The notes below the pieces were generated by a model. The model ran no database searches, had not been told where the DNA came from, and saw only the letters and a program-made list of their open reading frames with translations. Both the position numbers and the translations under genes were made by a program. A stretch of 64,000 nt of DNA. Source: Nisaea sediminum (GTDB lineage Bacteria; Pseudomonadota; Alphaproteobacteria; Thalassobaculales; Thalassobaculaceae). Of the stretch, positions 23,501 to 35,500 are shown piece after piece; within the stretch, counting starts at the first letter, position 1, and each line of letters starts with the position of its first letter. The stretch covers positions 434,001 through 498,000 of the forward strand of contig NZ_JACZCQ010000006.1 of assembly GCF_014904705.1 (NCBI RefSeq). The letters run 5' to 3'.

Positions 23501-26500
23501 GGCGGCGAAGGTAACGACGCCCTGACCGGCGGAACCGGCGAAGACACCCTTTCCGGCGGAACGGGTTCGGACAGCCTGTCGGGCGGCGCCGACGGTGATC
23601 TCCTCGACGGCGGTGCCGGCAATGACGTCCTCAACGGTGGTGACGGCGACGACGTCCTGTACGGTACGGACGGCAAGGATACCCTTTCCGGCGGCGCTGG
23701 CGCCGACGCGCTCCATGCCGGCGACAGCGGGGTCGTGGATGGCGGCGACGGCAACGATACCCTTTACGTCGATACCCGCTCCGACCTCGACGGCCTCTCG
23801 ATCTCGAATGTCGAAGACATTGTCATCGCCGACGAGCAGGCGACCGAAGGCGACGACGCGATTTCCGGCTTCGCCGGCCACGATACCCTCTCCGGCCTCG
23901 GCGGCGACGACACGCTGGACGGCCTCGCGGGCAACGACGTGCTCGACGGCGGTGCGGGCAACGACGAAATCACCGGCGGCGAAGGAAGCGATGCGCTCAA
24001 GGGCGGAGCGGGTTCCGATACGCTCTATGGCGGTGCGCACAGCGACTCCCTGAGCGGCGGAGCCGACAACGATCTTCTGGTCGGCGACACGGGGAACGAC
24101 CTGCTACTCGGCGGCACGGGCGACGACACCCTGCACGGCGAAGTCGGAACCGACACGCTTTCCGGCGGTGATGGCGACGATGCGATCTATGCCGGCGACA
24201 GCGGCGTCGTGGATGGCGGCGCGGGCAACGACACGCTCTATGTCGATACCCGCTCCGACCTCGATGGCCTGACGGTTTCCAATGTCGAAGACATCGTCAT
24301 CGCCGACGAACAGGCGACTGAAGGCGACGATGCGATCTCCGGGTTCGCCGATGCGGACACCCTCTCCGGCCTCGGCGGCGACGACACGCTCGACGGCCTC
24401 GCGGGCGACGATGTGCTCGACGGCGGCGCCGGCAATGATCAGATCACCGGCGGCGCCGGAAATGACCTCCTCGACGGTGGCGACGGCGACGACGTTCTTT
24501 ATGGAACCGACGGCGCCGATACCCTTTCGGGCGGCGCGGGCGACGACGCGATCTACGCCGGCGACAGCGGCGTCGTAGACGGCGGCGACGGCAATGACAC
24601 GCTCTATGTCAACACCAGGTCCGATCTCGACGGCCTGACGGTTTCCAATGTCGAAGACATCGTCATCGCCGACGAGCAGGCGACCGAAGGCGACGATGCG
24701 ATCTCCGGGTTCGCCGATGGAGACACTCTCTCCGGCCTCGGCGGCGACGACACGCTCGACGGGCTCGCGGGCGACGACATGCTCGACGGTGGCGCAGGGA
24801 ACGACCAGATCACCGGCGGCGCAGGGAATGATGCCTTGGCCGGCGGAACCGGTGAGGACTCACTTTCGGGTGGTGCTGGCAGCGATAGCCTTTCCGGCGG
24901 CGACGATGCCGACGTCCTGGACGGTGGTGCCGGGAACGACCTGCTCGATGGCGCCGACGGCTCGGACACGATCTACGCCGAGGATGGCACAGACACCGTC
25001 TCTGCCGGTGCCGGCGACGACGCGATCTATGCGGGCTCCGACGGCGTGGTCGACGGCGGCGCCGGCAACGACACGCTCTATGTCGACACCAGGTCCGATC
25101 TGGATGGCCTGACGATCAGCAATGTCGAGGACATCGTCATTGCCGACGAGCAGGCAACGGAAGGCGATGACGCCATCAGCGGTTTCGCAGGCGGCGACAC
25201 CCTTACCGGCCTTGGCGGCGACGATACTCTCGACGGTCTCGCAGGCGACGACGTGCTCGACGGCGGTGCCGGCAATGATCAGATCACCGGCGGCGCAGGG
25301 AATGATGCCTTGGCCGGCGGAACCGGTGAGGACTCACTTTCGGGTGGTGCTGGCAGCGATAGCCTTTCCGGCGGCGACGATGCCGACGTCCTGGACGGTG
25401 GTGCCGGGAACGACCTGCTCGATGGCGCCGACGGCTCGGACACGATCTACGCCGAGGATGGCACAGACACCGTCTCTGCCGGTGCCGGCGACGACGCGAT
25501 CTATGCGGGCTCCGACGGCGTGGTCGACGGCGGCGCCGGCAACGACACGCTCTATGTCGACACCAGGTCCGATCTGGATGGCCTGACGATCAGCAATGTC
25601 GAGGACATCGTCATTGCCGACGAGCAGGCAACGGAAGGCGATGACGCCATCAGCGGTTTCGCAGGCGGCGACACCCTTACCGGCCTTGGCGGCGACGATA
25701 CTCTCGACGGTCTCGCAGGCGACGACGTGCTCGACGGCGGTGCCGGCAATGATCAGATCACCGGCGGCGCAGGCAACGATGCCCTGACCGGGGGAACCGG
25801 CGCAGATGCGCTTTCGGGCGGCGCGGGAAGCGACACGCTCGAAGGCGGCGGCGGCATTGACGCGCTTTATGGAGGCGCAAATGCGGATACCCTCTCGGGC
25901 GGCGCGGACGGAGATGTCCTCGACGGCGGAACTGGAGACGATCTGCTGGACGGCGGAGAAGGCTCCGATACGCTTTATGCTACGGACGGCACAGACACCG
26001 TCTCTGCCGGCGCCGGCAACGACGCGATCTACGCGGGCGACAGCGGTGTCGTGGACGGTGGCGACGGCAACGACACGCTCTATGTCGACACGCGCGCCGA
26101 TCTCGACGGCCTCACCGTCTCCAACATCGAAGACATCGTCATCGCAGACGAGCAGGCGACCGAAGGCGACGACGCCATCAGCGGCTTCGCTGGCCACGAC
26201 ACCCTTACCGGCCTCGGCGGCGACGACACACTGGACGGGCTCGCGGGCGACGACATGCTCGACGGCGGCGCTGGTAACGACCAGATCACCGGCGGGTCCG
26301 GCGACGATTCCCTGAGCGGTGGTGCAGGAGCCGACACCCTCTCCGGCGGCGCGGGTAACGACCTGCTCGACGGTGGCGACGGCGACGACGTTCTTTATGG
26401 ATCAGACGGTACCGATACCGTCTCGGGCGGCGCCGGAGACGATGCGCTCTATGCCGGCGATAACGGTGTCGTGGATGGCGGCGCAGGCAACGACACCCTT

Positions 26501-29500
26501 TACGTCGACACGCGCTCCGACCTCGACGGTCTGACCGTCTCCAATGTCGAGGACATCGTCATCGCGGACGAACAAGCGACCGAGGTTGACGACGCCATCT
26601 CCGGGTTCGAAGGCGCCGACACCCTCTCCGGCCTCGGCGGCGACGACACGCTGGATGGCCTCGCGGGCGATGACGTGCTCGACGGCGGCGCCGGCAATGA
26701 CGAGATCACCGGCGGCGCAGGCAACGATGCCCTGACCGGCGGCACCGGCGCGGATACCCTCTCCGGCAATGCGGGCGACGACACCCTCTCGGGCGGCGGC
26801 GATGCCGACGTTCTCGACGGCGGTGCCGGAAACGATGCGCTGGACGGCGGAGATGGCGACGACGTTCTTTATGGAACCGACGGTACCGACACGCTCTCGG
26901 GTGGCAGCGGCAACGATGCGCTCTACGCGGGCTCCGACGGCGTGGTCGACGGCGGCGCGGGCAACGACACGCTCTATGTCGACACCCGCTCCGATCTGGA
27001 CAGCCTGACGACCAGCAATGTCGAGGACATCGTCATTGCCGACGAACAGGCGACCGAAGGCGATGACGCCATCAGCGGCTTCGCCGATGCCGACATCCTC
27101 TCCGGCCTTGGCGGCGACGACACACTGGACGGTCTCGCGGGCGACGATGTGCTCGACGGCGGCGCCGGAAACGATCAGATCACCGGCGGCGCAGGGAATG
27201 ACGCCCTGACCGGCGGAACCGGTGAGGACTCACTGTCCGGCGGCGCCGGCAGCGATACCCTCTCGGGTGGCGATGACGCCGATATCCTGGATGGCGGCGC
27301 CGGGAATGATCTCCTCGACGGTGGCGAAGGCGCTGACACGCTTTATGCGACGGACGGTACGAATACGGTCTCCGCTGGCGCCGGCGACGACGCGATCTAC
27401 GCGGGCGACAGCGGCATCGTGGATGGTGGCGACGGCAACGACACCCTTTACGTCGACACCCGGTCCGACCTCGACGGCCTGACCGTCTCCAATGTCGAGG
27501 ACATCGTCATCGCCGACGAACAGGCGACCGAGGGCGACGACGCGATCTCCGGCTTCGCCGGCAGCGACACCCTTTCAGGCCTTGGCGGCGATGACACGCT
27601 GGACGGACTCGCGGGCGACGACGTGCTCGACGGCGGCGCCGGCAATGACCAGATCTCAGGCGGTGGCGGAAACGATGCCCTGACCGGCGGTGCCGGTGAG
27701 GACACACTATCCGGCGGTGCAGGCGACGACGCTCTCTCGGGCGGAGACGATGTTGACGTTCTCGACGGTGGTGCCGGCAATGACCTCCTCCAGGGTGGTG
27801 ACGGCGACGACGTCCTGTACGGGACCGACGGAGCCGATACCCTTTCCGGCGGTGCGGGCAACGACGCGCTCTACGCCGGCGACAGCGGTGTCGTGGATGG
27901 CGGCGAGGGTAACGACACGCTCTATGTCGACACCAGGTCCGATTTGGACGGCCTGACCTTCTCCAACGTCGAAGACATCGTCATCGCGGACGAGCAGGCG
28001 ACAGACGGCGATGACCTGATTTCCGGCTTCGAGGATGACGACACGATCTCCGCACTCGCGGGCAACGACACCGTGTCGGGTCTCGGCGGCGACGACATCG
28101 TCGCCGGTCTCGAAGGCGACGATCTGCTGGATGGCGGGGCGGGCAACGACCAGCTCTATGGCGGAGCCGGCAACGACACGCTCGACGGCGGCGTTGGCGA
28201 CGATGCGCTCTATGGCGGCGCCGGAAACGATCAGATCAGCGGCGGCGCCGGAAACGACGCCCTCGACGGCGGCGCGGATGCGGATCTTCTGGATGGCGGC
28301 GCCGGTGACGACAGCCTCAATGGCGGCGCTGGAAACGACGCGCTCGCAGGCGGCGACGGCAACGACGCGCTTACGGGCGGCGCCGGGGTTGATATTCTCT
28401 CCGGCGGTGCGGGCGGCGACATCCTCTCGGGTGGCGACGATGCCGACCTCCTGGATGGCGGCGCTGGAAATGACCTCCTCGACGGCGGCGATGGCGACGA
28501 CGTTCTCTATGCCGAGGACGGCACCGACACCGTGTCCGCCGGGGCCGGGGACGATGCGATCTATGCTGGCTCCGACGGCGTCGTGGATGGCGGAGACGGC
28601 AACGACACGCTCTATGTCGACACCCGCTCCGACCTCGACGGTCTGACGGTTTCAAACGTCGAGGACATCGTCATCGCCGACGAACAGGCGACAGACGGCG
28701 AAGATGCCATCAGCGGGTTCGCCGATGCCGACACCCTCTCCGGCCTCGCAGGCGACGACACTTTGGACGGGCTCGCCGGCGACGACGTGCTCGATGGCGG
28801 TTCAGGAAACGACGAAATTTCGGGCGGCGACGGCAATGACGCGCTGACCGGCGGCGCGGGCGCGGACACCCTCTCCGGCGGGGCGGGCGACGATCTGCTC
28901 GACGGCGGCGAAGGTAATGACGTTCTCCATGCTGAGGACGGCACGGATACGGTTTCCGCTGGCGCCGGCGACGACGCGATCTACGCCGGCGACAGCGGCG
29001 TCGTGGACGGCGGAGACGGCAACGATACGCTCTATGTCGATACCCGCTCCGACCTGGACGGCCTCACTGTCTCCAATGTCGAAGACATCGTCATCGCCGA
29101 CGAGCAGGCGACCGAGGGTGACGATGCCATCTCCGGCTTCGAAGATGCGGACACGCTTTCCGGCCTCGGCGGAAACGACACGCTCGACGGCCTTGCCGGA
29201 GACGATGCCCTCGATGGCGGCGCCGGAAACGACGCGATCTCCGGCGGCGAGGGCAATGACGCGCTGACCGGCGGCACGGGCGCGGACACACTTTCGGGCG
29301 GCGCTGGCAGCGATAATCTTTCCGGTGGGGACGATGCTGACGTTCTGGACGGAGGCGCCGGAAACGATCTTCTGGACGGCGGCGAAGGCGACGACGTTCT
29401 CTATGCCGAGGACGGCACCGACACCGTGTCCGCCGGGGCCGGCGACGACGCGATCTACGCCGGCGACAGCGGCGTCGTGGACGGCGGAGACGGCAACGAC

Positions 29501-32500
29501 ACGCTTTATGTCGACACCCGCTCCGACCTCGACGGGCTGACGGTTTCCAATATCGAAGACATTGTCATCGCCGACGAACAGGCGACAGACGGCGACGATG
29601 CGATCAGCGGCTTCGCAGACGCGGACACCCTCTCCGGTCTTGGCGGCGACGATACGCTCGACGGCCTGGCGGGCGATGACGTCCTCGATGGCGGTGCGGG
29701 TAATGATGAAATCTCGGGCGGAACCGGCGCGGACACACTTTCGGGCGGTGCTGGCAGCGACACTCTTAGCGGCGGCGCGGATGCCGACATTCTGGATGGC
29801 GGCGCTGGAAACGATCTCCTCGACGGTGGCGATGGGTCCGACACGCTTTATGCGACCGCCGGCACCGACACGCTTTCGGGTGGCGACGGAGACGACGCGC
29901 TCTATGCCGGTGACAGCGGAGTGGTCGACGGCGGTGCCGGCAACGACACGCTCTATGTCGATACGCGCAGCGACCTCGACGGCCTCACGGTCTCCAATGT
30001 CGAGGACATCGTCATCGCCGACGAGCAGGCGACAGACGGCGACGACGCGATCAGCGGATTCGCGGGCAGCGACACCCTCTCCGGCCTCGGCGGCGACGAC
30101 ACGCTCGACGGCCTTGCAGGCGACGACGTCCTCGATGGCGGCACTGGAAACGACGAGATCACCGGCGGGGCGGGCAGCGATGCGCTGACTGGCGGAACCG
30201 GCGACGACACACTCTCCGGCGGCGACGCTGCCGACACCTTGAGCGGCGGCGACGGCAACGACCTGATCGACGGCGGTTTCGGCAACGACACGCTTTACGG
30301 CGGCAGCGGCGACGACACCCTGTCCGGGGACGCCAACAACGATCTCATCGATGGCGGCGACGGCAACGATCTGATCGACGCAGGCCTTGGAAACGATACG
30401 CTCTACGCCGGTGCAGGCGCCGATACGCTCTCTGGCGGTTTTGGGGACGATGTCTTCTATGCCGCGGGCGACGGCGTGGTCGATGGCGGCGACGGCGACG
30501 ACACGCTCTATGTCGACACCCGCTCCGATCTGGACGGCCTGACGGTTTCCAACGTCGAAGAGATCGTCATCGCAGACGAGCAGGCGACCGAAGGCGACGA
30601 CGCGATCAGCGGATTCGACGGTGCGGACACCCTGACCGGTCTGGAAGGTGACGACACGCTTGATGGCCTCGCGGGCAACGACGTGCTCGACGGCGGCGCC
30701 GGAAACGACGAGATCTCCGGCGGTGCGGGCAATGACACGCTCTACGGTACCGACGGCAGCGACACGCTCTCCGGCGGCGGCGGCGCGGATGTTCTTTATG
30801 CCGGGGATTCCGGTGTGGTCGACGGCGGCGCGGGCAACGACACGCTTTATGTCGACACCCGCTCCGATCTGGACGGCCTGACGGTTAGCAATGTCGAGGA
30901 GATCGTCATCGCCGACGAGCAGGCGACCGAAGGCGATGACCTGATCTCCGGTTTCGCGGACAGCGATACCATTTCCGCGCTCGGCGGCAACGATACGGTC
31001 TCCGGTCTCGGCGGAGACGACGTGATCAGTGGCGGTGACGGCAACGATCTGCTGGATGGAGGCGTGGGCGACGACGGCCTCACCGGCGACGACGGCAACG
31101 ATACGCTGGTCGGCGGCAGCGGCAACGACTCGCTCGATGGAGGCGGTGATGACGACCTCCTCAAGGGAGACGACGGCGATGACCGCCTGCTCGGCGGCAG
31201 TGGGAACGACACGCTGTCCGGCGGCGCCGGGAACGACTACCTGAGCGACGGTGACGGAGACGACCTGACCGACGGCGGTGCCGGGAACGACAACCTGAAT
31301 AGCGGCGCCGGAAACGACACGCTGTCCGGCGGCGCGGGCGTCGACACGATCAACGGCGGCACCGGCAACGATGTCATCGATGGCGGCGACGATCAGGACG
31401 TCCTCAACGGCCAAGAGGGGTCGGACACGATCTATGGCGGTGCCGGCAACGACACCCTGACCGGCGGGCGCCTGTTCGACACTACCGGCGACAGTCTCGA
31501 TGGCGGCGAGGGCGACGATTCGATCGACGGCCGCGACGGCGAGGACACCCTCGTCGGCGGCACCGGGAACGATTTCCTGAGCGGCTACGCCGGCGACGAC
31601 CTGATGTCGGGCGGTGAGGGCAATGACACCCTGCACGGCAGCGAGGGCGAGGACACGCTGCTCGGCGAGGCCGGCGACGACACGCTGAACGGCGGTGACG
31701 GCAACGACGAGATCTCCGGCGGCGACGGCAACGACACGGTCAAGGGCGAGTATGGCGCGGACGTGATCGACGGCGGCGCGGGCAACGATTCGCTCGAGGG
31801 CGGCTACGATGCCGACACCCTGACCGGCGGCGAAGGCGCGGACAGCTTCGTCGGCAGCCTGACGGACCTAAACGGCGACCATATCGCCGACTTCAATCCG
31901 GAAGAGGGCGACCTGGTCATCGGCTGGTCCTCGTTCGGCGACGATGCGGTGACCCTCACCTATGCCGACGGCACCACCACGGTCGAGATCGACGCCAACG
32001 GCGACGGCACTGCCGATGCGACCTTCACGCTGACCGGCGAGTTCCACTCGGTCACGACCAGCACGGCGGACGGCAAGACCTCCATTTCCTTCTCGCCGGA
32101 CGTCACCGCGACCGAAGGCGACGACAGCCTCGTCGGGACCGCCGGCGACGACACGATCGGCGGGCTCGGCGGGAACGACACGCTTGAGGGCGGCGCGGGG
32201 AACGACGCGCTGGATGGCGGGGCCGGCAACGATGAGATCACCGGCGGCGCGGGCGACGACGCCCTGACCGGCGGCGGCGGCGCAGATACGCTCTCCGGCG
32301 GAACCGGCTCCGACACACTGTCGGGCGGCGCGGACGCGGATGTCCTCCACGGCGGTGAAGGCAATGACGTTCTCGACGGCGGCGACGGCAGCGACACGCT
32401 CTATGCGACGGACGGCAGCGATACCGTCTCCGGCGGCGCCGGCGACGACGCGATCTACGCGGGCGACAGTGGCATCGTGGACGGCGGCGACGGCGACGAC

Positions 32501-35500
32501 ACGCTCCATGTCGACACGCGCTCCGATCTCGACGGCCTCTCGGTCTCCAATGTCGAAGACATCGTCATTGCTGACGAGCAGGCGACAGAGGGCGACGACC
32601 GGATCAGCGGCTTCGAGGGCGCGGACACAATCTCCGGACTTGGCGGCGACGATACGCTTGACGGCCTTGCGGGCGACGATGTCCTGGATGGTGGCGCCGG
32701 CAACGACGAGGTCACCGGCGGAGCCGGAAACGACGCCCTGACGGGCGGCGACGGGGCCGACACCCTCTCCGGTGGCGACGGCGGCGATACTCTGTCCGGC
32801 GGCGCCGATAGCGACGTTCTCTCCGGCGGCGCGGATGCCGATGTTCTCGACGGCGGCTCCGGTGACGATCTCCTCGACGGCGGCGAAGGATCCGACACGC
32901 TCTACGCGACGGACGGCAGCGATACCGTCTCCGGCGGCGCCGGCAACGACGCGCTCTATGCCGGCGACAGTGGAGTCATCGACGGCGGAGAGGGCGATGA
33001 CACGCTTTATGTCGACACCCGCTCCGACCTCGACGGCCTCACGGTCTCCAATGTCGAGGACATTGTCATTGCCGACGAACAGGCGACCGAAGACGACAAT
33101 GCGATCAGCGGCTTCGAAGGCGCCGATACCCTGACCGGCCTCGAGGGTGACGACACGCTCGACGGGCTTGGCGGCGACGACGCGCTCGATGGTGGGGACG
33201 GGAACGACCAGATCACCGGCGGCGCGGGGAATGATTCCCTGACCGGCGGAACCGGCGAAGACTCGCTGTCCGGCGGTGCTGACTCCGACAACCTCTCCGG
33301 CGGAGCCGGCAACGATCTGCTCGATGGCGGTCTCGACGGCGATACGCTCAGCGGAGAAGCGGGCGACGACACGCTGAGCGGCGCTGACGGCGACGATCTG
33401 CTCGACGGCGGCGAGGGCAATGACGTGCTCGACGGCGGCGACGGCGACGACACCGTGCTGAGCGACAACGGCAACAACACGATCCATGGCGGCGCCGGGA
33501 ACGACGAGCTGGGCGCGGGCCACGGCGACGATCTCCTCGATGGCGGCGCGGGCGACGATTCGATCAGCGCGAACGGCGGTACCGACACGATCAGCGGCGG
33601 TGATGGCGACGACACGGTGCTCGCCGGGGACGGTGACGATTCGGTCGATGGCGGCGCCGGAAACGATGTGCTCGACGGCGGGGACGACGCGGACGCGATC
33701 GATGGCGGTGACGGTGACGACACCCTCACCGGCGGCGCGGGCAATGACACGCTCTCCGGCGGCTCGGGCAACGACATGTTATCGGCCGGCGTGGGCGCCG
33801 ACATGCTCGATGGCGGAACCGGCGAGGATACCCTGGTCGGCGCAGGCGATGCCGAAACCCTTTCGGGCGGCGACGGCAACGACGTGCTGTCCGGCGGCGG
33901 CGGAAATGACGTGCTCGACGGCGGCGCGGGCGACGACGAGATCACCGCAGGCAGCGATGTCGACACGGTGCTCGGCGGTGAAGGCAACGATACCATCGTC
34001 AACCTGGGCGGCGCGGACAATGTCAGCGGCGGCGACGGCAACGACGTCATCACCGGCAGTTCGACCGCGGAGACGCTCGACGGCGGGGCCGGCGACGACA
34101 CGATCTCCGGCGGCGGGGGCACCGACAGCATTGCCGGCGGCGACGGCAACGACCAGATCACCGGCGGAGACAATGCCGAAACCCTCGACGGCGGTGCCGG
34201 TGACGACGTCATCGGCGGCGGTGCGGGGGATGACCGGATCGTCGGTGGTTCCGGTGCCGACACCCTTGTCGGCGGCGACGGCGCGGACAGTTTCGTCGGC
34301 TCGCTCAGCGATCTCGACGGCGACTCGATCGGCGATTTCGATCCGGAGAGCGGCGACCTGGTGATCGCCGATGCGAGCTTCGACAGCGACGCGGTGTCGC
34401 TCAGTGTCTCCGGCGGCCGGACCACCGTGACCATCGACGCCAACGGCGATGGAAACGCCGATGCGACCTTCACGCTCGACGGCGCCTTCCATTCGGTGAC
34501 CGTGAGCGCGTCGGGCAGCGGCACGGCGCTCGCCTTCTCCACAGAAGTCACGGCGACCGAAGGCGCGGACACGCTATCCGGAACGGCGGACGCGGATACG
34601 ATCAGCGGTCTCGCGGGCGACGACTTGCTCCAGGGGGCCGGCGGCAACGATCTGATCGACGGCGGTTTCGGCAACGACACGCTCCAGGGCGGCGCCGGAG
34701 CGGATACCCTCTTCGGCGGCGACGGCGCGGATCTCATCTCCGGCGGCGCGGGCGCGGATGCCCTGACCGGCGGTGCCGGCAACGACACCTTCGCGGGCAG
34801 CGCGGCCGAGGTCGCAGGCGACACGATCAGCGACCTCACCAGCGGCGATTCCGTGCTGATCCGGGGCGCCGAGTTTACCTCCGACAATGTCACGCTGACG
34901 GTTTCGAACGGCGTAACCACAGTTGCGATCGACTCCGACGGCGACGGCGAGGCGGATGCGAGCTTCACCATCGAGGGCGAGTTCCGGTCGGTCACTGCGG
35001 CGGCGAGCGCCGGTGACACGACGCTCTCCTTCTCCACGGAGCCGGATCTTTCCGACAAGCTGGTCTGGTCGGTCCACAGCACCGGCGATTTCAACGGCGA
35101 CGGCAAGCAGGACCTGCTGCTGACATCCAACAACGGCGGCGTTTCCGTCTGGACCCTCGACGGCGCGACGCCGATCGAGAAAGCGGCGACCGGCTCGCTC
35201 ACCCGGGGCGGCGACTTCGAGATCCAGACGGTGGCCGATTTCGACGGCGACGGCGACGACGACATCCTGCTGAAATCGAGCGACGGGGCGGTCTCAGTTT
35301 GGGAAATGGACGGCGCAACGGCCAGCGAGAAAGCCTATTCGGGCCGTATCCAGGCCGGTTGGGAAATCGCCGGGACGGCGGATTTCGACGGCGACGGCGG
35401 ACATGACATCCTGCTGCGTCACCAGGACGGCGCGGTATCGATCTGGCAGATGGACGGCGGGACTACCGAGAGTCGTTCCTATGCCGGACAGCTGAGCTCC

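Noticed and set aside
24806-25773. Insertion sequence or other mobile element at the 474-bp duplication
   Set aside because: No transposase, inverted ends or target duplication; the unit is an ordinary RTX module.
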